From positions 1 through 64,000 of the IMG/VR virus record IMGVR_UViG_3300009128_001551: a stretch of DNA of 64,000 bases; one strand, written 5' to 3'. A program made the position numbers and the translations under genes. Positions 44,343-51,422 of the stretch are shown here, piece after piece. The number at the start of each line of letters is the position of its first letter. Within the stretch, counting starts at the first letter, position 1. The notes under the pieces were generated by a model, which worked only from the letters and a program-made list of their open reading frames with translations, had not been told where the DNA came from and searched no databases. The stretch comes from a virus.

Positions 44343-44899
44343 GATCGCCTGAGTTTATAATATTTACAGGACCAATGTTTGGATCAAAGACAACGAGACT
44401 GTTAGGCGCAGTTGATAGATTCAGGTATCAGAATAAAACTGTTCTATCGTTTAAGCCAAAGTTAGATGATAGGTATGCAAGCGGAGATATAACAACGCAT
44501 AATGGTGGAATGTTGAAGGCTATAATAGTTGAGAGCGGAGACGATATAGTTAATCACGTCAAGAGCTCAGATGGCTCAGCTAATGTTATTGCTGTTGATG
44601 AGGCATTTATGATCGATGACGTTGCTAGAGCTCTTATTTATCTTTTTAGAAAGGGAAAGACGATTGTCGTTTCATCTCTACAGTTATCTGCGACAGGAAA
44701 GGTATTTGAAGAGGTTCGAGACATGATGCCCTGGGCAACAAAGATCGAGATATGTCCGGCAGTTTGTCCAGTAACAGGAAGAGATGCATATTACACTCAT
44801 AGAAAAAGTGATTGTATTGATGAGATAACCATTGGTGGATCAGATTTATATGAGCCTCGCTGTTGGGAATATCATAGTTTTGTAAACAATCTGGACTAA
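44339..44899 (+). CDS. tdk: Thymidine kinase (type II), altered P-loop
   Basis: About 186 aa. GTG 44339 (GTGA overlap; GGGAG 9 nt upstream) is preferred to GTG 44333. Type II TK architecture: FTGPMFGSKTTRLL near the N-terminus, SFKPKLDDRY, VIAVDEAFMI (Walker B), VVSSLQLSATGKVFEE (lasso region), and two Cys in CPAVCPVTGRDAYYTHR where a zinc site normally sits. The usual P-loop GPMFSGKT has Ser and Gly exchanged (G15-S16 before Lys17). It phosphorylates deoxythymidine; the swap may weaken ATP binding. Confidence 0.82.
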   Translation: MRSPEFIIFTGPMFGSKTTRLLGAVDRFRYQNKTVLSFKPKLDDRYASGDITTHNGGMLKAIIVESGDDIVNHVKSSDGSANVIAVDEAFMIDDVARALIYLFRKGKTIVVSSLQLSATGKVFEEVRDMMPWATKIEICPAVCPVTGRDAYYTHRKSDCIDEITIGGSDLYEPRCWEYHSFVNNLD

Positions 44900-44902
44900 T
44901 AT

Positions 44903-45955
44903 ATGGCAAGACCTAATCCAAATGACGTAGATTTGGTGATCTATCATAAGAACTGTAGTGATGGGCAGGGAAGTGCATATGCAGCATGGAAGCTGCTTGG
45001 TAATAGAGCAGCATATGTTGCATGTGCTCATGGAGATGCTCCGCCAGACGTCGAGGGAAAAAACGTCGCGATCTGCGATTTCAGTTTTAGCAATGAGACA
45101 ACAAAGGAGCTGATTGAAAAGGCAAATTCATTAATTGTTCTTGATCATCACAAGTCAGCAGTTGTTGAGCTACATGATATCACGGAGACAATATTTGACC
45201 TGAAACATTCTGGGACGATAATCTCATGGAATTTCTTCCACCCAGGAAAGGAACCACCTAAATTCCTTAGGTATATCGAGGATCGTGACCTGTGGAAGTG
45301 GGAACTACCTTACTCAAAAGAATTTTCAGCGTCATTTGACATGGTTCCGTTTGACTTTGAGGAGTTTGAGAAATTTGAAGATGACTCAGTGTTTGACGCA
45401 GCAGTTAAGAAAGGTAGTTACATCCTTGAGTATTCTAAGTCAGTTGTTAGAAAGGTGTGTGAGAAAGCAAAACCGAGAAAATACATGGGTCATGATGTTC
45501 TTGTCGTCAATGCATCGCACTGGATGTCTGAGATCGGTGCAAGGTTATCACATGACTGTGACTTTGCGGTGATATGGTATTACGACCATGAGAAGAGGAA
45601 CATCAGGGTGAGCCTTAGGGCATTTCACGACAAGGTCGATGTGTCAGAGGTTGCAAAGGAGTTTGGCGGCGGCGGGCATCCGAAGGCAGCAGGATTTACA
45701 CTGACTGGAAACACAATTGTTGACAATCTCTTTGATGTTGTTGAGGAGAAGGTTGACACGTCAAGTGCCCGTGAGGAGATAAAAAAGATAAAGGAGTCAC
45801 TTGAGAAGAAGGGTGACACTGACAAGAACGTCGTCGTCGAAGGTCTTGAGTCACTTCTAGATGAGCTAGAGAAGCCAGAGAAAAAGGATGAGCCCAAAAA
45901 ACCAAAAAAGAGTGCAGGAAAGGGTCGAAGAAGCAGCAAGAAGCCTAAGCAGTAA
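44903..45955 (+). CDS. DHH-family phosphoesterase (nanoRNase/DHHA1)
   Basis: A 350-aa DHH phosphoesterase. Metal motifs: YHKNCSDGQG, AICDFSF, IVLDHHK (DHH motif, about residues 80-83), IEDRDLW; C-terminal DHHA1 domain with EFGGGGHPKAAGF. The family degrades short oligonucleotides or cyclic dinucleotide products. The C-terminal 60 residues form a charged coiled coil ending in a Lys/Arg-rich tail (PKKPKKSAGKGRRSSKKPKQ) that could bind nucleic acid. The 3' 68 nt also encode the start of the next gene. Confidence 0.83.
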   Translation: MARPNPNDVDLVIYHKNCSDGQGSAYAAWKLLGNRAAYVACAHGDAPPDVEGKNVAICDFSFSNETTKELIEKANSLIVLDHHKSAVVELHDITETIFDLKHSGTIISWNFFHPGKEPPKFLRYIEDRDLWKWELPYSKEFSASFDMVPFDFEEFEKFEDDSVFDAAVKKGSYILEYSKSVVRKVCEKAKPRKYMGHDVLVVNASHWMSEIGARLSHDCDFAVIWYYDHEKRNIRVSLRAFHDKVDVSEVAKEFGGGGHPKAAGFTLTGNTIVDNLFDVVEEKVDTSSAREEIKKIKESLEKKGDTDKNVVVEGLESLLDELEKPEKKDEPKKPKKSAGKGRRSSKKPKQ

Positions 45956-46115
45956 GCTGCCAGAGACCTCGAAGCATCCAAAAGGTAGGAATGCCCATGC
46001 ACACATCTGGAAGACAATCAGAGACATTCTAGGTGAGTCTTATAAGGATCTAGATGACTCCTTTGTTGATGACATCATGGAGATAATTCGATACTGTGAG
46101 GAGAATCCCTTTTAG
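45888..46115 (+). CDS. Small conserved phage protein, overlapping reading frame
   Basis: A 75-aa protein from ATG 45888 (or GTG 45912), sharing its first codons with the Lys-rich tail of the DHH gene in another frame. C-terminal HIWKTIRDILGESYKDLDD and VDDIMEIIRYCEENPF is a compact helical domain I have the impression is common in marine phages; function unknown. Confidence 0.55.
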   Translation: MSPKNQKRVQERVEEAARSLSSKLPETSKHPKGRNAHAHIWKTIRDILGESYKDLDDSFVDDIMEIIRYCEENPF

Positions 46116-46129
46116 TTCGGGAGGTTACA

Positions 46130-46540
46130 ATGGAGCATAGACCGAAATGGGATCAGATCTGGATGGAGTTTGCACATTCAATTGCAAGAAGGTCGATTGA
46201 TCCAAGACACAAGGTCGGTGCAATTGTTGTAACGTCAGATAACACGCAGGTCTTAGCAGTAGGATATAACGGGGATCACAAAGGTGGTCCAAATGAGGTG
46301 GAGTCACTAACACCAGGTGAGTCTGGAATGCTACATGCAGAAATTAATGCACTGCTTAAGATGGACTATAACAATCCAAAGGACAAAATAATGTATGTCA
46401 CCTTAAGTCCATGTCGAATGTGCAGCAAGGCCCTTATTAATGCAGGAATAAAAAAGGTGATATATGATGAAGAATATAGGGATTCCAGTGGGCTAAGCGT
46501 TCTCACAGATAGCAATATCATTGTTAAAAAACTTATCTGA
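46130..46540 (+). CDS. dCMP deaminase
   Basis: A 136-aa zinc-dependent deoxycytidylate deaminase. LHAEINAL (zinc His and catalytic Glu, about residues 70-75) and LSPCRMCSKAL (zinc Cys pair, 94-98), with GAIVVTSDNTQVLAVGYNGD upstream. Converts dCMP to dUMP, the substrate of ThyX at 33779. GGGAGG lies 8 nt upstream of the ATG. Within the family it is close to minimal length and lacks an obvious allosteric extension. Confidence 0.9.
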   Translation: MEHRPKWDQIWMEFAHSIARRSIDPRHKVGAIVVTSDNTQVLAVGYNGDHKGGPNEVESLTPGESGMLHAEINALLKMDYNNPKDKIMYVTLSPCRMCSKALINAGIKKVIYDEEYRDSSGLSVLTDSNIIVKKLI

Positions 46541-46561
46541 TATTTCTCATACTTAATATAT

Positions 46562-46570
46562 TGGTATAAT
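46562..46570 (+). promoter_or_regulatory. Extended -10 promoter (TGGTATAAT)
   Basis: A perfect TATAAT (46565-46570) with TGG extension, 30 nt before the TTG start at 46601, in a 60-nt AT-rich gap. Probably starts the downstream virion-gene unit. The -35 is weak. Confidence 0.55.
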
Positions 46571-46600
46571 AAAACATTGTGAGAAGTTTGGAGAGTCCAG

Positions 46601-47830
46601 TTGGCAATCTTTAAGGAAATACCGCAGTCTGATATACGTGCGGGAAGATCGTTTCTTCATCAGTTGGTTGATATATCCCAGCAGAGAATATCTGGATCGT
46701 CATCAAGAAAGAAGCGTCAGACGTTTATGACAGGAGGCCAGGGTCCTGGCATAACATCATCATTATTTCAGACAGTCTATGATAATAATTTTTCTCTACA
46801 CTCAGCTAATCCTGTCTTTGACATAACAGTTGGTCTATATAGCGGAAGCACAACTGTAACAGATGCAGTGACAAGCGTAGATTATTATGGGAAATTTTTA
46901 TTTTCATCGCAGTCTGTTATGATGAATGAGAAGATAGACATATACAGACAGTATTCTCAGCTTCTTCTTGGTAGTGCAGATATTCAGTTCAGATCACCTG
47001 TAACTGGCACACTTGAGTCTGATAAGATAGATGAGGCATTGTTTATAAGTTTTAAGCGTCAATTTACCAGAGATGAGATAAAACCTGAGACATTTGCGAT
47101 GAAGTTTTTTTCAACCGCGTCAGTTGTCGATCATCCTCATAATCCTGGATTTAATTTAAGCGTTACATCAGAGACAGGATCTCACATCTTCACAGACGTT
47201 GGATCAACAGCCACACAGACAACGATGTTTGGTGGAAAGGTTGGTCATATAGCTAATGCAGACAATCCTACAAAAAAGATAGTAGGGTCTCTATGGTATA
47301 AAAAAGGAATAGCCGTTTTAGATCTAAATAAGATAATGTCAGGATCACAGCATGTTTCAGGTGTAATATGCGCTATAAATGAAAATAGTCCGGCTGTTGG
47401 ACCACCCACTGGAACTATGGTAATAGGGTCATCGGGATCAGGCAACCCTAAGGCGAGATATATTCCAGATCTCATGGTGTCTGCGTCAGTTGATGATATT
47501 CTTGATCATGTCTGTACATGTAGATTTAGCTCTGGAACATACACAGCCATGACATTTCAAAATGCAACAAATATTAATTCGACCTTGATTTTTTGTAGGG
47601 TGGGATCAGATGAGTTTAATTATTCATCGAATCCAACATATACAGATGAAAGCGACACAATAAACGTGCTTGAGGGAGGAGTGGAGAACAGGCAGCAATC
47701 ATTTACATTTTTTACATCTGTAGGGCTATATGATGCACACGATAATCTTCTTGCAGTTGCTAAACTAAGCAGACCCGTTGAAAAAAACAATGAGAAGAGC
47801 TTGTCTCTCAGGGTCAGACTTGACTTTTAG
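46601..47830 (+). CDS. Virion structural protein (409 aa)
   Basis: Starts at TTG with GGAGAG 7 nt upstream. A mainly beta protein with Ser/Thr/Gly-rich strands; the C-terminal YDAHDNLLAVAKLSRPVEK followed by SLRVRLDF is a conserved ending I associate with tail/baseplate proteins of marine myoviruses. No enzymatic motifs. Followed by several small acidic virion-type proteins. Confidence 0.55.
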   Translation: MAIFKEIPQSDIRAGRSFLHQLVDISQQRISGSSSRKKRQTFMTGGQGPGITSSLFQTVYDNNFSLHSANPVFDITVGLYSGSTTVTDAVTSVDYYGKFLFSSQSVMMNEKIDIYRQYSQLLLGSADIQFRSPVTGTLESDKIDEALFISFKRQFTRDEIKPETFAMKFFSTASVVDHPHNPGFNLSVTSETGSHIFTDVGSTATQTTMFGGKVGHIANADNPTKKIVGSLWYKKGIAVLDLNKIMSGSQHVSGVICAINENSPAVGPPTGTMVIGSSGSGNPKARYIPDLMVSASVDDILDHVCTCRFSSGTYTAMTFQNATNINSTLIFCRVGSDEFNYSSNPTYTDESDTINVLEGGVENRQQSFTFFTSVGLYDAHDNLLAVAKLSRPVEKNNEKSLSLRVRLDF

Positions 47831-47853
47831 AATTAAATAACCAAGAATTCTTG

Positions 47854-47861
47854 ATATTTAT
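47854..47861 (+). promoter_or_regulatory. ATATTTAT motif before the 91-aa gene
   Basis: Exact motif, ending 22 nt before GTG 47884, in the gap after the 409-aa virion gene. Confidence 0.4.
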
Positions 47862-47883
47862 ATTGAGGCATCACACGGAGAAA

Positions 47884-48159
47884 GTGTTGGAAACATACAC
47901 AAAAGATGATATACAAAATATTGTTAATGAAATAAGGCCTCGTGTGATTGAAGGCTTAGATCTCTTTGTCGGAAAAGGTGACGATAAAAGATTAATTGTA
48001 AGACCTGGGCTGAAGATAAAGCATAAAGAAACAGGAATCGACTATACAGTTGTATATGTTGACGTATCAGACAGGTCAAATCCAAAAGTTATATGTAATA
48101 GGCCTGGTATGACAATAGAGATACAAAAGAAAGAGTTTAAAGACTATGAGAGGAAATAA
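47884..48159 (+). CDS. Small conserved protein of unknown function
   Basis: 91 aa from GTG 47884, which has CGGAGAAA just upstream; the longer frame from 47851 includes promoter-like DNA. Sequence alternates helix and strand (IRPRVIEGLDLFVGKGDDKR, TVVYVDVSDRSNPKVICN). No family recognised. Overlaps the SOD-like gene by 1 nt. Confidence 0.55.
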   Translation: MLETYTKDDIQNIVNEIRPRVIEGLDLFVGKGDDKRLIVRPGLKIKHKETGIDYTVVYVDVSDRSNPKVICNRPGMTIEIQKKEFKDYERK

Positions 48160-48866
48160 TGTCAAGCTTTACAAATGATGATCTAAGAAAGAACATACGA
48201 GATTCACTTGGTCTAGACAATGATGCTAGAGACGACAAGACTCTAGATGAGGCATATGTTGCACAGCCAAAGCATCATGATCTTCCTACAGAGCTTTTAA
48301 GCATGGCAAATAAAAAGAGCCATGTCGCACTATACGAGGGCTATGTTGAAAAATTTAATAGGATAAGTGCTGAGCTAGACGCTGTTAATCGATCAGAGGC
48401 AGATTCAAACTATTCTAAGTTTAGATCGTTAAAGATTGATGAAGTTCACAATATGAACGCAGCTTATTTGCATGAGCTATACTTCTCAAATATAAGTGAT
48501 CTTCATAGCAATATATCAATGGATTCACTTTCATATATGCGGCTTTCTAGAGACTTTGGGACCTTTGATGCCTGGCAAGAGGACTTCATAGCATGCTGCA
48601 TGTCATCTAGATGTGGCTGGGCTATGACGGTGTATAATTCATATCTTCAGCGATATATGAACTGCGTCGTTGACCTTCACAGCATACAAGTTCCTGTTGG
48701 CTCATATCCGATCATAGCCTTAGACCTGTGGCAACATGCGTACTATCGAGACTATTTAACAGATGTAAGAACATATGTTCATGCAATGATGAAACAATTA
48801 AATTGGACTGTGATCGAGGGAAGAGTTAACAGGGCAGAAAAAATTCAGAATGCCTTAAGGACATAA
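48159..48866 (+). CDS. Fe/Mn superoxide dismutase-like protein
   Basis: A 235-aa protein whose last 160 residues follow the Fe/Mn-SOD fold. All four metal ligand positions are present: His55 in KSHVALYEGYVEKFN, His105 in AAYLHELYFSNI, and Asp189/His193 in LDLWQHAYYRDY (the D-x-W-x-H signature). FGTFDAWQEDF and SRCGWAMTVY match the SOD 'FGSFE.f...F....GSGW.WLV' segment. SOD converts superoxide to oxygen and peroxide; phage SOD-like proteins sit among virion genes and may be structural. The 50-residue N-terminal extension is acidic and unrelated. Confidence 0.75.
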   Translation: MSSFTNDDLRKNIRDSLGLDNDARDDKTLDEAYVAQPKHHDLPTELLSMANKKSHVALYEGYVEKFNRISAELDAVNRSEADSNYSKFRSLKIDEVHNMNAAYLHELYFSNISDLHSNISMDSLSYMRLSRDFGTFDAWQEDFIACCMSSRCGWAMTVYNSYLQRYMNCVVDLHSIQVPVGSYPIIALDLWQHAYYRDYLTDVRTYVHAMMKQLNWTVIEGRVNRAEKIQNALRT

Positions 48867-48867
48867 C

Positions 48868-49467
48868 ATGATTGACAAAAAGACACTTAGAAGACTAATA
48901 CTTGAGCAGATGGATGAGATGATGTCACCTGACAGTAGTGATGAAAAAAGATCAGCTGACTCTGTTGATGATCAGATTGATGCATTTTTAATAAAGTTTG
49001 AAAAGGATTCAATGTCATCTGATGATGATATGATGATGGAGTCAATGTCGTCAACATCTCTTAGAAAGCTATTTTTAGAACAGGATGCTGAAGAGGGTGA
49101 AGAGGGTGCTGCTGATGATGAAGAGGAGGTAGATGATGACAGTGAGACAGATAGCGAAGAGAGTGATGAGTCTCTAGAGCCGCCTAAGCCCCCTATTGAC
49201 ATAGACGCCTTTACAAAGAGAGTTGCAAGACTTGTAATGAATAATGAGGTTCTTCTTGACATAAAGGCAGCGATCGTGAATCGAGCATCAAGTTTTCTTG
49301 CAGATCATTACGACAATGATCATGTGAGTGAGATGAAGGAAATACTACACACACAGTTTGACATCAGCATTGACGACGATGCCGATCATCCTGTAGCTCC
49401 GTTTGCTACAGGTGCATGGGCTGGGGGCACGGGAGGCCTTGGCGGCGGTGGTGGAGGAGCGGTGTGA
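48868..49467 (+). CDS. Acidic protein with LRxLxxEQ motifs and Gly-rich tail
   Basis: A 199-aa protein. Two copies of a short basic helix (LRRLILEQ at 7-14 and LRKLFLEQ near 66-73) flank or precede a low-complexity Glu/Asp/Ser stretch (about 75-105). A folded helical segment (AFTKRVARLVMNNEVLLDIKAAIVN) follows, then a Gly tail. The layout suits a prohead core or scaffold-like component. The motif recurs elsewhere in this window. Confidence 0.45.
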   Translation: MIDKKTLRRLILEQMDEMMSPDSSDEKRSADSVDDQIDAFLIKFEKDSMSSDDDMMMESMSSTSLRKLFLEQDAEEGEEGAADDEEEVDDDSETDSEESDESLEPPKPPIDIDAFTKRVARLVMNNEVLLDIKAAIVNRASSFLADHYDNDHVSEMKEILHTQFDISIDDDADHPVAPFATGAWAGGTGGLGGGGGGAV

Positions 49468-49754
49468 GCAAAGACTATGTTGATTTTGAAACAAAGAAGT
49501 CAATTCACTTCACAACAACTCGAGAAACACATAGTGCCGTAAGAATAGCTTGTTTTAAAAATAGATTATCGATGCAAGAGATATTTGAAGAAATATCACA
49601 GAGAATAGCATCTGAGTCTCCTGACATGATGAGAATGATGGAAGAGCTCTCGCAGAAAAAACGTGATAAAATCATTAAGAAGTTATCAAGGACTGATGCA
49701 GAGTCATTATTTGAAATAATAGCTGCAGATAATCCTCTTGATAAGAAGGATTAA
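49464..49754 (+). CDS. Ribbon-helix-helix-like protein
   Basis: 96 aa from GTG 49464 (GTGTGA overlap; GGAGGAGC just upstream), not 49416. KKSIHFTTTRETHSAVRIACF then NRLSMQEIFEEISQRI resembles the strand-helix-helix of Arc/MetJ-type DNA-binding proteins. The second half is helical and charged. A phage regulator is possible. Confidence 0.5.
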   Translation: MSKDYVDFETKKSIHFTTTRETHSAVRIACFKNRLSMQEIFEEISQRIASESPDMMRMMEELSQKKRDKIIKKLSRTDAESLFEIIAADNPLDKKD

Positions 49755-49758
49755 GCTA

Positions 49759-50061
49759 ATGTTTCAGAAGATAAGATGTTTTTTAAATAATCTTTTTAAA
49801 AGGTTTTCTACAAGCAATGGCAAAGATAGTGTGCCTAGTAATAGAGATGAGATAATGAAAAAGATATCATCTCTTGAAGATGTGATTTATGATCTTGAAA
49901 CTGTCATTATAAAGCAGTCATATGTAATATCGACGCTTGGTGCTGTTCAAAATGAAATTCTTGATACGATATCTATGTTTGATCAGAAGACTGCTGGAAA
50001 GGGTGGGACAGGGAGTATCATATTCACAATACCAGATGTCGACGATGATTTAATTAATTGA
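49759..50061 (+). CDS. Small helical protein of unknown function
   Basis: 100 aa from ATG 49759 (AAGGA 11 nt upstream). A basic N-terminus (RCFLNNLFKRF), then a heptad-like helix (ISSLEDVIYDLETVIIKQSYVIS), then an acidic end IPDVDDDLIN. Possibly a coiled-coil oligomer. No family recognised. Confidence 0.5.
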   Translation: MFQKIRCFLNNLFKRFSTSNGKDSVPSNRDEIMKKISSLEDVIYDLETVIIKQSYVISTLGAVQNEILDTISMFDQKTAGKGGTGSIIFTIPDVDDDLIN

Positions 50062-50123
50062 TTAAGAAATTTTATATTTTCACTACTTCTATATATAATT
50101 TTTAATCAAACAGGAGAATAAGC

Positions 50124-50357
50124 ATGAATGGCTTAAAAGAATTATTAAAAAAGTGGAAGGTTGAGGTTTATCTTGTAGGTGGTGCTCTCGTTGTTGCAAC
50201 TACATATGGTAAATGTGTATATGAACCGTCGGCTGTCGAGTCAGATGATGTTGAAACAGTCGAGGTAGCAACAGAGACAACAGAAACTACAACACAGGCC
50301 GCAGAGGCCGCAGAGACGGCTGAGGCGAACACAGAGACAACTGAAAACGAGAACTAA
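50124..50357 (+). CDS. Small membrane protein with Thr/Glu/Ala-rich tail
   Basis: 77 aa: cationic start, one hydrophobic segment (EVYLVGGALVVATTYGKCVY, about 17-36), then 40 residues of low-complexity Thr/Glu/Ala. Single-pass membrane protein with an unstructured acidic tail. AGGAG precedes the ATG. First gene of a membrane-protein cassette, possibly involved in lysis. Confidence 0.5.
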   Translation: MNGLKELLKKWKVEVYLVGGALVVATTYGKCVYEPSAVESDDVETVEVATETTETTTQAAEAAETAEANTETTENEN

Positions 50358-50358
50358 T

Positions 50359-50547
50359 ATGATAAAAGGTCATTTAGACAGCCTTCTAGAAAAGATGATC
50401 TCTAGAAAGCTGTTAGTGTTTCTATCAGCAACAGGCCTGATGGTGTGGGATGGATTGACGTCTGAAACATGGGGCATGATAGCAATAGTGTACATCGGTA
50501 GTCAGGCTGCGGTTGATGCCATGAAGGCATACCGACACAATAGCTAA
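50359..50547 (+). CDS. Small membrane protein, holin-like
   Basis: A 62-aa protein with two hydrophobic segments (LLVFLSATGLMVW and GMIAIVYIGSQAAVDA) and a basic C-terminus (KAYRHNS). Size, two-segment topology and position right before spanin-like genes suit a holin, which forms membrane holes for the endolysin. No family match is certain. Confidence 0.45.
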   Translation: MIKGHLDSLLEKMISRKLLVFLSATGLMVWDGLTSETWGMIAIVYIGSQAAVDAMKAYRHNS

Positions 50548-50548
50548 A

Positions 50549-50953
50549 ATGAAATTTTTTAAACTTAGGCACGTATTAAAAAAAATTAGCGTCTGGGTGA
50601 AGTCTCACTGGGAATTATCGCTAGCAATCCTTTCATTTGCTATTATTAGTGTAGTATCTCGAAATAAAACTAGATCATTAAGTGAAGCTCTTGATAAAAC
50701 AAGACAGCTATATAATGATGAAATAAATGTGATAAATTCATCATATGAGAGTCAAATTGAAAAAATGCTTGAGCTTGAAAATGTAAGAAAGGTAGCTATA
50801 AAACAGATAGAGGAAAAATATGAGCTTGAAAATAAAAAGCTTGATAAGAAAAAAAGAAAAGAGGTTGAGAAGGTTCTTGAGGAAAATCTTGATGACCCAG
50901 ATACAATTACAAAAAGGCTTGCAGACATCACGGGCTTTGAGATAATGCTATGA
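50549..50953 (+). CDS. Membrane-anchored coiled coil, i-spanin-like
   Basis: 134 aa: one N-terminal membrane segment (LSLAILSFAIISVVS, about 24-38) followed by a long Glu/Lys coiled coil (about 45-115). This is the layout of inner-membrane spanins (Rz-like). It overlaps by 4 nt the next gene, which has a signal peptide. Alternative: an unrelated membrane scaffold. Confidence 0.5.
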   Translation: MKFFKLRHVLKKISVWVKSHWELSLAILSFAIISVVSRNKTRSLSEALDKTRQLYNDEINVINSSYESQIEKMLELENVRKVAIKQIEEKYELENKKLDKKKRKEVEKVLEENLDDPDTITKRLADITGFEIML

Positions 50954-51390
50954 TGTTTTTCTTATTTTCTCTGTTCCCTTTGTGTGGATCATCATACGCA
51001 CAGGACTCTGAGCAGGTCACAACTATTCAGGCAGGTGAGGAAGCACCGTTTTCTGGAACTCTATTTAGCACAAATGCATCAGCAAGATTGTTAATTGAGT
51101 TAGAAAGCTCACAGGAGCTTTGTGAGCTTAAGATGAGTGAGGCTTTAGACGTTCAAGAAGCAGAAACACAATATCTTATTGATGTTGAAAGAGTTAAAGC
51201 AGAATCCTGTGAGGAAAGAAGCAGTCAAATAATCGATCTAAAGAATGATCACATAGAGCTTTTAACTGATGAGATGTTAAAAAGAAATAGCCCGTCAGTG
51301 TCAGCATGGTATGTAGGAGGAATTTTGACAGGAATACTAGCAACATCTGTTGGAGTTTGGGCTGTTTCTCAGGCAAATACAGCAAATTAA
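50950..51390 (+). CDS. Secreted/membrane protein, possible spanin partner
   Basis: 146 aa: a signal peptide (hydrophobic 2-13 and SSYAQ cleavage-type site), a helical periplasmic region with three Cys (ELCELKMSE and ESCEERSS), and a C-terminal membrane helix (GGILTGILATSVGVWAVS). The coupling to the coiled-coil gene upstream suggests a two-component envelope complex for lysis. The C-terminal anchor is unlike a lipoprotein o-spanin. Confidence 0.5.
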   Translation: MMFFLFSLFPLCGSSYAQDSEQVTTIQAGEEAPFSGTLFSTNASARLLIELESSQELCELKMSEALDVQEAETQYLIDVERVKAESCEERSSQIIDLKNDHIELLTDEMLKRNSPSVSAWYVGGILTGILATSVGVWAVSQANTAN

Positions 51391-51422
51391 GCGACATCTT
51401 AGATACCTATTGTTGAGAGGTT

